A stretch of 64,000 bases of DNA from Nocardioides kribbensis (GTDB taxonomy: Bacteria > Actinomycetota > Actinomycetes > Propionibacteriales > Nocardioidaceae): the NCBI RefSeq assembly GCF_015070375.1, contig NZ_JADCLL010000001.1, positions 684,501 to 748,500 on the forward strand. The letters run 5' to 3'. Made by a program: the position numbers and the translations under genes. This document shows, one piece after another, positions 48,502 through 57,253 of this stretch. The stretch's first letter is position 1. Each line of letters starts with the position of its first letter. The notes beneath the pieces were generated by a model. That model made no database searches, was not told the DNA's origin, and saw only the letters and a list, made by a program, of their open reading frames with translations.

Positions 48502-49404
48502 TCAGAGCACCGGATCGAAGGGCTCGGTGCCGAGCACGAGGTCGAGGCCGTCGATGCCGGAGTGCTGCTGGGCGAAGGCCAGCTCCTTGGCCAGGTCGCC
48601 GATGTTGTTCGAGGCCGGGAGCGGCGCCAGGCCGAGGGTCGACAGCGTGCCCACCGCGGTGCCGTCGGCGCTGAGGAAGCCCGACCCCGAGTCGCCGGGC
48701 ACGCCCGGGGTGACGGTGTAGAGCGGGTGGGTCCAGCCGTCGGTGGCCGGGTCGTCGCCCAGGCTCGCCCCGGTCTTGGGCGAGAGCAGCTCGAGGCCAC
48801 CGCGCAGGCTCGAGTTGCCGTAGGAGTGGACCCGATCGCCGGCGGCGGTGCCGTCGGTGTCGATGCCGGTGGGGCCCCCGAAGAACGGCACCGAGGGGTT
48901 GACCTTGCCGACGTCGGCGACGTCGACCCGCACGAGGGCGAAGTCGTTGTAGGCGCAGGTGTTGGCGTCGCTGGTGCCGATGCGGTCCATGGTGTCCCAC
49001 GAGGAGTAGGCGAGGGTGCCTGCGCCGAGCCGGGTGCCCTCCCCGAGCAGGCTGCCGCCCTCGTTGAAGGTGACGCGGGTGCCCAGCGGCAGCGAGTCGG
49101 CGAGGCAGCCGTCGGTGTCGGTGGCCGCGCCGGTGCCGGCGCAGTGGGCGGCGTAGCCGACGTAGAGGTTGCCGGCGGCGTCGTCGAAGACGAAGTTGGA
49201 GGTGCACTGGGCGCCCTCGGTGTACATCTGGGTGCCCGGCGTGATGGTGGCCTCGGCGGCGGGCGCGAAGGCGCCGGGGTCGGTCTGCGCCGACGCGGTC
49301 GTCGAGGTGGCCAGGGCGGTGCCGAGCGCGGCGCTGCCGAGCAGGGCCACGGCGGCGGCCCGGCGCGAGCCGGGGCGGGTGGTGCGGGGGGTCGGGGTCC
49401 TCAT
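48502..49404 (-). CDS. Secreted trypsin-like serine protease, paralogue 2
   Basis: This 300-residue protein has a signal peptide with a basic n-region (RTTRPGSRRAAAVALLGSAA; cleavage probably near TASA-QT). The S1 triad is His in VGYAAHCAGTG, Asp in YNDFALVRV and Ser in VPGDSGSGFLS. It shares an almost motif-by-motif layout with its downstream paralogue, including LAYSSW, NPSVPFFGGP and LSPKTGASLG. The ATG at 49404 is preceded by AGGAGG. GSRRAAAVAL makes Tat export imaginable but Sec is more likely. Substrate unknown. Confidence 0.86.
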   Translation of the reverse strand: MRTPTPRTTRPGSRRAAAVALLGSAALGTALATSTTASAQTDPGAFAPAAEATITPGTQMYTEGAQCTSNFVFDDAAGNLYVGYAAHCAGTGAATDTDGCLADSLPLGTRVTFNEGGSLLGEGTRLGAGTLAYSSWDTMDRIGTSDANTCAYNDFALVRVDVADVGKVNPSVPFFGGPTGIDTDGTAAGDRVHSYGNSSLRGGLELLSPKTGASLGDDPATDGWTHPLYTVTPGVPGDSGSGFLSADGTAVGTLSTLGLAPLPASNNIGDLAKELAFAQQHSGIDGLDLVLGTEPFDPVL

Positions 49405-49484
49405 CGGGCTGGGTGCCTCCTGTGGTGGGTCGCGGCCACGCGGAGGTGACCCACGACACGGTTGGGTACTCCTCCAACGACCAT

Positions 49485-49584
49485 GGCCCGTCCGGGTCAC
49501 GCGCCTGGCCCGGACGGGCCAGGCGGCGCTGGGGTCCGCACGCGCAGCGGCGCCCGCCCCCGGGCCGGGGACGGGCGCCGCTGC
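49485..49584 (-). terminator. Two GC hairpins downstream of moeZ
   Basis: The nearer hairpin has 13-bp arms (49544-49556 and 49572-49584), 28 bases after the moeZ stop on the minus strand. The second has 12-bp arms (49485-49496 and 49509-49520). They are probable tandem terminators of moeZ that shield the protease promoter. Confidence 0.7.
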
Positions 49585-49611
49585 AGGCTCACCCGGCGGG
49601 TGCGCCGGGGG

Positions 49612-50829
49612 TCAGTACGACGGCTGGCTCGGGTCGATCTGGTTGACCCAGGCCACGACTCCGCCGCCCACGTGCACGGCGTCGGAGTAGCCCGCGCCCT
49701 TGACGATGGCCAGCGTCTCGGCCGAGCGCACGCCGGACTTGCAGTGCATGACGACCTGCTTGTCCGACGGCAGCTGCTCGAGGGCCGAGCCGTTGAGGAA
49801 GTCGCCCTTGGGGATCAGCACCGAGCCGGGGATCCTGTTGATCTCGTACTCGTTGGGCTCGCGCACGTCGACCAGGACGAAGTCGCGGCTGCCCTCCTCG
49901 CGCTCCTTGAGCATGTGCTCGAGCTGGGTCACCGAGATGGTCGACCCGGCGGCGGCGTCGGCGGCCTCCTCGGAGATGGCGCCGCAGAAGGCGTCGTAGT
50001 CGATGAGGCCGGTGACGGTGGGGTTCTCCCCGCACAGCGCGCAGTTCGGGTCCTTGCGCACCTTCAGCTTGCGCCACTCCAGCTCGAGGGCGTCGTAGAT
50101 GACCAGCTTGCCGACGGCGGGGTCGCCGATGCCGGTGAGCACCTTGATGGCCTCGTTGACCTGGATCGAGCCGATCGCGGCGCAGAGCACGCCCAGGACG
50201 CCGCCCTCGGCGCAGCTGGGCACCATGCCCGGCGGCGGGGGCTCGGGGTAGAGGCAGCGGTAGCAGGGCGCCTCGGCGCTGGTGCCGTCCTCGAGCTCGG
50301 CCTGGGGCCAGAAGACCGACGCCTGGCCGTCGAAGCGGTAGATGGAGCCCCACACGTAGGGGATCCCCAGGAAGTACGCCGCGTCGTTGACCATGTAGCG
50401 GGTGGCGAAGTTGTCGGTGCCGTCGACGATGAGGTCGTAGCCCTCGAAGACCTGCATGACGTTGTCGTTGTCGAGGCGCTCCTCGTGCAGGACGACCTCG
50501 ACGTAGGGGTTGGCCTCGGCGATCGACTCCTTGGCGGAGACCGCCTTGGACTTCCCGATGTCGGACTGGGTGTGGATGATCTGGCGCTGCAGGTTCGACT
50601 CGTCGACCTCGTCGAACTCCGCGATCCCGAGGGTGCCGACGCCGGCGGCGGCGAGGTAGAGCAGGGCCGGGCTGCCGAGGCCGCCGGCGCCGATCACGAG
50701 CACCTTGGCGTTCTTGAGGCGCTTCTGCCCCGTCATCCCCACGTCGGGGATGATCAGGTGGCGGCTGTAGCGGCGGACCTCGTCGATGGTCAGCTCGGGG
50801 GCCGGCTCCACGAGAGCTGGGAAGGACAC
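49612..50829 (-). CDS. moeZ: Adenylyltransferase/sulfurtransferase MoeZ (ThiF-rhodanese fusion)
   Basis: This 405-residue protein adenylates the C-terminal glycine of sulfur carriers (MoaD- or CysO-like) and transfers sulfur to it. The E1-like domain has the nucleotide-binding GAGGLGSPALLYLAAAGVG (about residues 48-66), SNLQRQIIHT and zinc cysteines in CYRCLYP and CALCGE. The C-terminal rhodanese carries the active cysteine in MHCKSGVRSAET. The GTG at 50829 has GAGGAG 6 bases upstream. It matches Rv3206c in the conserved block and is divergent from the TetR gene. Confidence 0.93.
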   Translation of the reverse strand: MSFPALVEPAPELTIDEVRRYSRHLIIPDVGMTGQKRLKNAKVLVIGAGGLGSPALLYLAAAGVGTLGIAEFDEVDESNLQRQIIHTQSDIGKSKAVSAKESIAEANPYVEVVLHEERLDNDNVMQVFEGYDLIVDGTDNFATRYMVNDAAYFLGIPYVWGSIYRFDGQASVFWPQAELEDGTSAEAPCYRCLYPEPPPPGMVPSCAEGGVLGVLCAAIGSIQVNEAIKVLTGIGDPAVGKLVIYDALELEWRKLKVRKDPNCALCGENPTVTGLIDYDAFCGAISEEAADAAAGSTISVTQLEHMLKEREEGSRDFVLVDVREPNEYEINRIPGSVLIPKGDFLNGSALEQLPSDKQVVMHCKSGVRSAETLAIVKGAGYSDAVHVGGGVVAWVNQIDPSQPSY

Positions 50830-51029
50830 AGGGGCTCCTCGGACGGTCGGTGGTGGACGAGGGTCAGAACGCTTCGACGCCCACGCGTGTTCCCGGCCAT
50901 GCTCCCGGCCCGGTGGGCGGCTGCCGCGCCGCGTCCCGTCATCCGGACCGAGGTGACCTGCGGGTAGCATCGCGCCCTGCACGAGTGCGGCGCCGGGCGC
51001 CGCGGGACCTCAGCGAGCAGGAGCACCGC

Positions 51030-51689
51030 GTGACCACAGGCCAGCACCCCTCCGACACGGCGCGCGCCGACGTCGACCAGGCCCGTCCCCGCGGGGGCCG
51101 GATGCCGCGTCGCGAGCGTCGCACCCAGCTGCTGGGGTCGGCCCTCGAGGTCTTCGTGGCGCAGGGCTACCACGCCGCCGCCATGGACGACATCGCGGAG
51201 CGCGCCGGGGTCTCCAAGCCGGTGCTCTACCAGCACTTCCCCGGCAAGCTCGACCTCTACCTCGCGCTCCTGGACTCCTCCTGCGACGCCATCATCGACA
51301 ACTGCCGCCAGGCGCTGCTGTCCACGCAGGACAACAAGCAGCGCGTGGCCGCCGCGATCGACGTGTTCTTCGAGTACGTCGCCGCCGAGTCGGGCGCCTT
51401 CCGGCTCGTCTTCGAGTCCGACCTCACCAACGAGCCCGCCGTGCGCGAGCACGTCGACCGCGTGACCACCGAGTGCGCCACCCTCATCGCCGAGGTGATC
51501 CGCGACGACACGGCGCTGCCCGACCCCGCCTCGCGTCTGCTGGCCGTGTCGCTGGTGGGAATGGCGCAGGTCAGCGCGCGGTTCTGGCTCACCGAGGCCG
51601 GCGGCATCGACCGACCCGACGCCGCGGCGCTCGTGGCGGGCCTGGCCTGGCGCGGGATCCGGGGCTACCCCAAGGCCGACGAGGCCTGA
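51030..51689 (+). CDS. TetR/AcrR family transcriptional regulator
   Basis: This 219-residue repressor-like protein has an N-terminal helix-turn-helix: RRTQLLGSALEVFVAQGYHA then MDDIAERAGVSKPVLYQHF, with the recognition helix in SKPVLYQHFPGK. The ligand domain is alpha-helical and of unknown specificity. GTG at 51030 with AGGAG 7 bases upstream. It lies where M. tuberculosis has Rv3208, followed by the DUF3107 gene (Rv3208A), the same pair as here. Confidence 0.9.
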   Translation: MTTGQHPSDTARADVDQARPRGGRMPRRERRTQLLGSALEVFVAQGYHAAAMDDIAERAGVSKPVLYQHFPGKLDLYLALLDSSCDAIIDNCRQALLSTQDNKQRVAAAIDVFFEYVAAESGAFRLVFESDLTNEPAVREHVDRVTTECATLIAEVIRDDTALPDPASRLLAVSLVGMAQVSARFWLTEAGGIDRPDAAALVAGLAWRGIRGYPKADEA

Positions 51690-51769
51690 TCCCCACCCGG
51701 GTGGGAGCATCGAGCCTGCACGTCCCCGCACACCCCACCGCACCACCCAGACGACTCACAGGAGGACCC

Positions 51770-51991
51770 GTGGAGGTCAAGATCGGCATCCAGCAGGCAG
51801 CACGCGAGCTGGTCGTGGAGACCGACGAGAGCGCCGAGGCCATCGGACAGCTCGTCGCCACCGCCGTCGACGCCGGTGGCGTCGTCACGCTCCGGGACAG
51901 CAAGGGCCGCACGGTCATCGTGCCCGCCGCCAAGCTGGCCTACGTCGAGATCGGCAACAGCGTCGCCGGACAGGTCGGCTTCCGCAGCTGA
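51770..51991 (+). CDS. DUF3107 family small protein
   Basis: This 73-residue protein corresponds to Rv3208A (TB9.4). It reads VEVKIGIQQAARELVVETDE and ends VAGQVGFRS; AAKLAYVEIG is the strongly conserved ATP-synthase-like strand region of the family. GTG start with AGGAGG directly upstream. Function is not established. It probably shares a transcript with the TetR gene 80 bases upstream and with the small membrane protein downstream. Confidence 0.88.
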   Translation: MEVKIGIQQAARELVVETDESAEAIGQLVATAVDAGGVVTLRDSKGRTVIVPAAKLAYVEIGNSVAGQVGFRS

Positions 51992-52043
51992 TCGCGAGGA
52001 GGGGCCGGGTGCCCGTTGCCCCGGCCCCCCACGGAGGAGGACC

Positions 52044-52343
52044 ATGAGCGTCGTGGACGTCGATGCGATCCTGTGGTCCCTCGTCGGTGGCACCGTCGTG
52101 GCGCTGCTGGCGCTCTGGGTCGCGCGGGGTGGCCGCGACGACTCCCCGCTGTGGCTGGTCGTGCTGGCCGGCATCGCCGCCGCGGCCCTGGGCACCCTGG
52201 CGCACGGCGCGGTCTACGACCGGGCCGTGACCGGCTTCGACTGGTGGCGCCACGCCTGGCAGCTCGCGGCCTCGGCGATCGGGGTGTCGCTCACCCTCGC
52301 CCTGCTGCGCGGTGAGCGCACGCGTCACCGCGCCGCTCGCTGA
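52044..52343 (+). CDS. Small membrane protein, three helices (GlsB/YeaQ-like appearance)
   Basis: This 99-residue product has three hydrophobic segments: LWSLVGGTVVALLALWVA, LWLVVLAGIAAAALGTLAHG and AWQLAASAIGVSLTLALL. The Gly-rich helices and the loop GGRDDSPLW recall transglycosylase-associated small membrane proteins, but the match is not firm. GGAGGAGG precedes the ATG at 52044. It converges on the ferritin-fold gene with a 15-base gap and no hairpin. Confidence 0.65.
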   Translation: MSVVDVDAILWSLVGGTVVALLALWVARGGRDDSPLWLVVLAGIAAAALGTLAHGAVYDRAVTGFDWWRHAWQLAASAIGVSLTLALLRGERTRHRAAR

Positions 52344-52358
52344 GCGCCCGGACCTCGC

Positions 52359-53090
52359 TCAGCTCTCGAGGCCGAGCTCGGCCATCCGCTCGGTGTGCCG
52401 CTCGGTCAGCCGGGTGAACATCCGCCCGATGGCGGCGAGGTCGAGCCCCGGCACGTCGGCGCCGCCGGCGAGCAGCGACGACAGGGCGTCGCGCTCGGCG
52501 GCCACGCGCTGGGCCTGGGTGAGGGCCTCCCCCATGAGCCGACGGCCCCACAGCGCGAGCCGGCCGCCGAGGCGCGGGTCGGCGGCGATGGCCGCGCGCA
52601 CCCGGTCGACGACGAAGGCGGCGTGACCGGTCTCCTCGACCGAGGCCAGCACGAGGTCGCGGGTGTCGGTGTCGAGGAAGGCGGCGATCTCGCGGTAGAA
52701 GTCGTCGGCCAGCCCGTCGCCGACGAAGGCCTTCACCAGACCCTCGTACCAGTCGGCCGGCGCGGTGTGCTCGTGGAAGAGCTCGATCGGCTCGCGGAAG
52801 GGGGCCATCGCGGCGAACGGGTCGGCGCCCAGCGCCGTGATCCGCTCGTGCAGCGGGGCGACGCGGGTGAACTCCGCCGCGGCCTTGCCGGCCACCGCCA
52901 CCTTGTCCTCCAGCCGGGGGGCCAGCTTGGCGTCCTCGGCCAGCCGCTCGAAGGCGGAGATCTCGCCGTAGGCGATGGCCCCGAGCAGCTCGACGACGGC
53001 CTCGCGGTAGGCGGGGTCGTCGAGCGCGAGCGGGGTGTCCTCGCCGCCCGGGGCGCCGGCCGGGTCCGGCCGGTCTGTCGATGGGGGCAT
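52359..53090 (-). CDS. Ferritin-like fold protein (Rv3210c-type)
   Basis: This 243-residue all-helical protein has helices with spaced acidic and His residues (AIAYGEISAFERLAEDAK, VAPLHERI, IELFHEHTAPADWYEGLVK, LASVEETGHAAFVVDRV) that fit a four-helix di-iron or ferritin-like bundle, as in tRNA hydroxylase relatives. The paired motif EETGH is consistent with a metal site. The first 25 residues are disordered. Position matches Rv3210c between DUF3107 and rhlE. Catalytic role unproven. Confidence 0.8.
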   Translation of the reverse strand: MPPSTDRPDPAGAPGGEDTPLALDDPAYREAVVELLGAIAYGEISAFERLAEDAKLAPRLEDKVAVAGKAAAEFTRVAPLHERITALGADPFAAMAPFREPIELFHEHTAPADWYEGLVKAFVGDGLADDFYREIAAFLDTDTRDLVLASVEETGHAAFVVDRVRAAIAADPRLGGRLALWGRRLMGEALTQAQRVAAERDALSSLLAGGADVPGLDLAAIGRMFTRLTERHTERMAELGLES

Positions 53091-53267
53091 GGTCGCACCC
53101 TACCGATAGACTCGGGCGCAGGGCGCCGTGCCCGCCGGGCGCGAGCGGCCCACGTATGTGCGCGGCTGACGCTGTCGAGAGCTACCTGCACCGCTGACTG
53201 GGGCAGCCCGACGAGTCCGCCGCATCCGGACTCCCGGCCCCTCACCCGCGCCGGGCTCACGAAAGCG

Positions 53268-54800
53268 ATGAGACCACTGACCACGTTCCGAGAGCTCGGG
53301 GTCCTCCCCGACATCTGCGACGCGCTCGAGCGCGCCGGCATCACCACCCCCTTCGCCATCCAGGAGATGACGCTGTCGGTCGCCCTCATGGGCACCGACC
53401 TGATCGGCCAGGCCCGCACGGGCACCGGCAAGACCCTCGCCTTCGGCATCCCGGTGCTGCAGCGCAGCGTCGCCCCCAAGGACCCCGACTACGCCGAGAT
53501 CCCGCAGGGCAAGCCGCAGGCGCTCATCGTCGCGCCCACCCGCGAGCTGGCCCTCCAGGTCTCCAGCGACCTCGCCATCGCCAGCAAGGACCGCGGCCTG
53601 CGCGTCCTCACCGTCTACGGCGGTGTGGGCTACGACGGCCAGCTCGAGGCCCTCGAGGCCGGCGTCGACGTCGTCGTCGGCACCCCCGGGCGACTGATCG
53701 ACCTGGCCAACCGCCGGGCCCTCGACCTCTCCCACGTGCACGCCCTCGTGCTCGACGAGGCCGACGAGATGCTCGACCTGGGCTTCCTGCCCGACGTCGA
53801 GCGCATCCTGCGGATGACCCCCGAGACCCGCCAGACCATGCTGTTCTCGGCCACCATGCCCTCCGCGATCGTCGCCCTGGCCCGCACCCACATGCGCCAC
53901 CCGATGAACATCCGCGCCGAGTCCTCCTACGACACCACCCTCGTGCCGGCCACCGCGCAGTTCATCTACCAAGCCCACGACCTCGACAAGCCCGAGATCA
54001 TCGGGCGCGTGCTCCAGGCCGAGGACGCCGAGAAGATCATCGTCTTCACCCGCACCAAGCGGCAGTCGCAGCGCATCGCCGACGACCTCGCCGAGCGCGG
54101 CTTCAGCGCCAGCCCGCTGCACGGCGACATGGCCCAGGTCGCCCGCGAGAAGGCCCTCGCCAAGTTCCGCGAGGACAAGATCCGCGTGCTCGTCGCCACC
54201 GACGTCGCGGCCCGCGGCATCGACGTGCGCGGCGTCTCCCACGTCATCAACTACACCTGCCCCGAGGACGACAAGACCTACGTCCACCGCATCGGCCGCA
54301 CCGGCCGGGCGGGTGCGACCGGCACGGCGATCACCTTCGTCGACTGGGCCGACGTGCAGCGCTGGAAGCTGATCAACAAGACCCTCGACCTGCCCTTCGA
54401 CGAGCCGGCCGAGACCTACTCCACCTCTCCGCACCTCTACACCGACCTCGGCATCCCGGCCGGCACGAAGGGCCGCGTCGTCGACCCCGCCCCGGTCGAG
54501 CGCAAGCCCCGCGAGGAGCGGGGCGGCGACCGCGGTGGACGTGGCGGCGAGCGCAGCGACCGTGGGGGCGACCGCGGAGACCGCCCCGCGCGCAACCGCA
54601 GCCGCACCCGCTCGCGCGGTGGCGACTCCGGTGGCTCCGCTGCGGGCGCCGCGCCGACGACGGGCCCCGCCACCGACGCGCCCGAGGGCTCCGCCGAGGG
54701 CGGTGCTCCCCGCACCCGTCGCCGCCGCCGCAGCCGCGGCGGCTCCGGCCAGGGCGGCCAGGGCGAGGGCTCGGCCCAGGCCGCGGCCGAGACCGCCTGA
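53268..54800 (+). CDS. rhlE: DEAD-box RNA helicase, RhlE-like
   Basis: This 510-residue helicase has the Q-motif (TTPFAIQEMTLSVAL), motif I ARTGTGKT, Ia APTRELALQ, Ib TPGRLID, II DEAD in VLDEADEML, III SAT, V VATDVAARGIDV and VI HRIGRTGRAG. The last 100 residues are an Arg/Gly/Asp-rich disordered tail (ERGGDRGGRGGERSDRGGD, RTRRRRRSRGGSG) typical for RNA binding and condensate formation. The ATG at 53268 begins MRPLTTFRELGVLPDI. Matches Rv3211. The 177-base gap upstream is its promoter region; no clear boxes are seen. Confidence 0.92.
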   Translation: MRPLTTFRELGVLPDICDALERAGITTPFAIQEMTLSVALMGTDLIGQARTGTGKTLAFGIPVLQRSVAPKDPDYAEIPQGKPQALIVAPTRELALQVSSDLAIASKDRGLRVLTVYGGVGYDGQLEALEAGVDVVVGTPGRLIDLANRRALDLSHVHALVLDEADEMLDLGFLPDVERILRMTPETRQTMLFSATMPSAIVALARTHMRHPMNIRAESSYDTTLVPATAQFIYQAHDLDKPEIIGRVLQAEDAEKIIVFTRTKRQSQRIADDLAERGFSASPLHGDMAQVAREKALAKFREDKIRVLVATDVAARGIDVRGVSHVINYTCPEDDKTYVHRIGRTGRAGATGTAITFVDWADVQRWKLINKTLDLPFDEPAETYSTSPHLYTDLGIPAGTKGRVVDPAPVERKPREERGGDRGGRGGERSDRGGDRGDRPARNRSRTRSRGGDSGGSAAGAAPTTGPATDAPEGSAEGGAPRTRRRRRSRGGSGQGGQGEGSAQAAAETA

Positions 54801-54814
54801 GCCAGCAGCACCAC

Positions 54815-54846
54815 GCACGGCCCGCCGGTCCGCCGGCGGGCCGTGC
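54815..54846. terminator. Bidirectional terminator between rhlE and the L,D-transpeptidase gene
   Basis: 14-bp arms (54815-54828 and 54833-54846) pair perfectly around TCCG. The hairpin lies 15 bases past the rhlE stop and 22 bases before the convergent stop. Confidence 0.8.
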
Positions 54847-54867
54847 GGCGTCCCGGGTGCAGGCCGG

Positions 54868-55548
54868 TCAGGCCGTGACGACGACCTCGGTGCCCAGCGG
54901 CGCGAAGGCCCACATCAGCCGCGCGTCGGAGCGCTGCTGCCGGATGCACCCGTGCGACTGGGGGGTGCCGAGGTCGAGGCGGCTCTGCACGCGCTCGCCG
55001 TCGTCGACCGGGATGTCGTGGAAGCCGATCGCGGCACCGCTCGGGCCACGGGTGAAGCGCACGAAGTAGCGCATCGTGCCGGAGTCGTCGATGCCGATCG
55101 CGTCGAGCGAGCGCGACCAGACCTCGTAGGTGCCGGGGTCGAGGTTGTCGGTGAGGCTCCCCGAGACCAGGTACGTCGACGCCACCGCGCCGGAGCCCTC
55201 GACCAGCCAGACGCGCTGGCGCGACTCGCTGAAGACCACGCGCCGCCCGCTGCCCGAGCGCGCGGGCAGGGTATCCATCGCCCGCCGCAGCGCGGCGGCG
55301 CCCTCACCCCACGCGGCCGCGGGCGCGCCGGCCACCGCCGGGTCCTCGGCCTCCGGCTCCGGCTCGGCCCCCGCCCGCGGTGGAGCGCTCTCGAGCGCGA
55401 CGACCGGCGCCTCCTCCTCGGCCGACGAGGGCAGCACGCCCGTGCCGCCGAGGACGGCCACGGCCGTGACGAGGAGCGAGGAGCCGAGGGCGGCGAGGCG
55501 CCCGTAGCGCGGGCCGCCCCGGCCGCTCCCGGTCAGCCGGCCGGTCAT
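54868..55548 (-). CDS. L,D-transpeptidase (YkuD domain), exported
   Basis: This 226-residue protein has an N-terminal membrane anchor or signal (LAALGSSLLVTAVAVLGGTG), a Pro/Glu/Ala linker and a C-terminal YkuD domain. The catalytic SHGCIR box is in LGTPQSHGCIRQQRSDARLM and the upstream histidine in IGFHDIPVD. Such enzymes form 3-3 crosslinks in peptidoglycan or attach proteins. The start is one base from the ParA-like stop, so the two are probably co-transcribed. At 226 residues it is short and lacks an Ig-like domain found in mycobacterial Ldts. Confidence 0.88.
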   Translation of the reverse strand: MTGRLTGSGRGGPRYGRLAALGSSLLVTAVAVLGGTGVLPSSAEEEAPVVALESAPPRAGAEPEPEAEDPAVAGAPAAAWGEGAAALRRAMDTLPARSGSGRRVVFSESRQRVWLVEGSGAVASTYLVSGSLTDNLDPGTYEVWSRSLDAIGIDDSGTMRYFVRFTRGPSGAAIGFHDIPVDDGERVQSRLDLGTPQSHGCIRQQRSDARLMWAFAPLGTEVVVTA

Positions 55549-55549
55549 C

Positions 55550-56338
55550 TCAGGCCGTCGCCCTCGGGCGCTGCGAGCGGGTCACCAGGTTGGCGGCGAC
55601 GGCGCGGTAGGCCTGGGCGCCCTTGCTCGTGCGGCTCGTGGCCAGGATGGAGCGGCCGGCGGCGGGCGCCTCGGCGAACTTGATCGTCTTGGGGATGGGG
55701 GGCTCGACCACCTCGAGGTCGTAGGTCTGCGAGATGGTCTCGAGCACGGTGCGGGCGTGGTTGGTGCGCCCGTCGTAGAGGGTGGGGAGGACGCCCCAGA
55801 CCTCGAGGTCGCGGTTGGTGAAGCGGCGCACGTCGTGCACGGTGTCGAGCAGCTGGCCCACGCCGCGGTGCGACAGGGTCTCGCACTGCAGCGGCACCAG
55901 CACCCCGTCGGCGGCGGTGAGGGCGGCGACGGTGAGCACCCCCAGCGAGGGCGGGCAGTCCAGCAGCACCCAGTCGTAGCCGGCGTCGGCCTCCTCGAGG
56001 GCCTCGACCACCCCGCGCAGCACGTGCTCGCGCCCGGTGCGGGTCAACAGGTCGGCCTCGGCCCGCGCCAGCTCGATGGTGGCCGGCAGCAGGTCGACGC
56101 CGTCGTCGGTCTCGATGACGACCTCGAGCGGGTCGACGCCCTGGGTGAGCACGTGGTGCACCGACAGCTCCAGCACCTCGGGGTCGATGCCCAGGGAGAA
56201 GGTCAGGCAGGCCTGGGGGTCGAGGTCGACCAGCAGCACCGTGTGGCCCAGCTCGGCGAGCGCCGCACCGATGGAGGCGACCGAGGTGGTCTTGGCGACG
56301 CCGCCCTTCTGGTTGGCGATCGCGAGTGTCGTGGTCAT
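55550..56338 (-). CDS. ParA/Soj-like ATPase
   Basis: This 262-residue P-loop ATPase has the deviant Walker A of ParA/MinD proteins (QKGGVAKTTSVASIG, with the signature lysine at the KGG), Walker A' LVDLDPQACLTFSLG and Walker B WVLLDCPPSLGVL. No ParB gene or parS-like site is adjacent, so it is likely an orphan ParA that positions some other cargo; Rv3213c has the same location. The ATG at 56338 was taken over a GTG three bases earlier. The C-terminal stretch APAAGRSILAT is typical. Confidence 0.88.
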   Translation of the reverse strand: MTTTLAIANQKGGVAKTTSVASIGAALAELGHTVLLVDLDPQACLTFSLGIDPEVLELSVHHVLTQGVDPLEVVIETDDGVDLLPATIELARAEADLLTRTGREHVLRGVVEALEEADAGYDWVLLDCPPSLGVLTVAALTAADGVLVPLQCETLSHRGVGQLLDTVHDVRRFTNRDLEVWGVLPTLYDGRTNHARTVLETISQTYDLEVVEPPIPKTIKFAEAPAAGRSILATSRTSKGAQAYRAVAANLVTRSQRPRATA

Positions 56339-56458
56339 CACCGCCCATCATGCCGGACGCGGGCCCGCCCGTGTCGGACGCTCGCCTGCCGTCACCCGCC
56401 TGCTGTCACGGTCCTGCTGTCGTCGGCCTGCTGCCCCGCGCCTGCTTCACTGGTCGCC

Positions 56459-57244
56459 ATGTCCTCCCCGCAGCCCGACCGCCCCGCGGGCACCGCCCTC
56501 GTCACCGGACCCACCGCCGGCATCGGCCGCGCCTTCGCCGAGCAGCTCGCCGCCCGCGGTCACGACCTCGTGCTCGTCGCCCGCGACACCGCCCGCCTCG
56601 AGGGGGTCGCCACCGAGCTGCGCGCCGCCCACGGGGTGGCGGTCGAGGTGCTCACCGCCGACCTCGCCGACCGCGGGCAGCTGCTCCGCGTCGAGGAGCG
56701 GCTGGCCGACCCCGCACGCCCCGTGGAGCTGCTGGTCAACAACGCCGGCTTCGGCCTCAAGCACCGCTTCCTCGACAACTCCGCCGACGCCGAGACCGCG
56801 ATGCTCGACGTGCTCGTCACCGCGGTGCTGCGGCTCAGCCACGCCGCCCTGGGGCCGATGGCCGAGCGTGGCCACGGCGGGATCGTCAACGTCTCCAGCG
56901 TCGCGGCCTTCCTGCCGCGCGGCACCTACTCGGCCGCCAAGGCCTGGGTCAACCAGTTCGGGGCCTGGGCCTCCCACGAGTACGCCCCGCGCGGCGTGCG
57001 GGTCATGACGCTGTGCCCGGGCTTCGTCAGGACCGAGTTCCACGCGCGCATGGACGTCTCGCGCGGCTCCGCGCCCGACCTGCTGTGGCTCGAGGCCGAC
57101 CGGCTCGTGCGCGACGCGCTCGCCGACTACGACCGCGGCCGCAGCCTCTCGGTGCCCAGCGCGCAGTACAAGGCGATCACCGCGCTGGCCCGGGTCGTGC
57201 CCGGCGGCGTGCTGCAGCGCTTCCAGGGCCTGGGCCGGCGCTGA
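56459..57244 (+). CDS. Short-chain dehydrogenase/reductase
   Basis: This 261-residue classical SDR has the NAD(P) site TGPTAGIGRAFAEQL (the TGxxxGIG pattern), NNAG in LLVNNAGFGLKH, the catalytic Ser in VNVSSVAAFL and the catalytic YxxxK in GTYSAAKAWV. An R after the first strand (LVARDTARL) suggests NADP(H) preference. Substrate unknown. Divergent from the ParA gene with a 120-base gap; convergent with the PHP gene after a 9-base gap. Confidence 0.88.
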   Translation: MSSPQPDRPAGTALVTGPTAGIGRAFAEQLAARGHDLVLVARDTARLEGVATELRAAHGVAVEVLTADLADRGQLLRVEERLADPARPVELLVNNAGFGLKHRFLDNSADAETAMLDVLVTAVLRLSHAALGPMAERGHGGIVNVSSVAAFLPRGTYSAAKAWVNQFGAWASHEYAPRGVRVMTLCPGFVRTEFHARMDVSRGSAPDLLWLEADRLVRDALADYDRGRSLSVPSAQYKAITALARVVPGGVLQRFQGLGRR

Positions 57245-57253
57245 CCGGCCCGG

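Noticed and set aside
55550..56338. A chromosomal parABS/origin region
   Set aside because: The ParA-like gene has no parB neighbour, no parS-like 16-bp palindromes and no rnpA, rsmG or dnaA context nearby.
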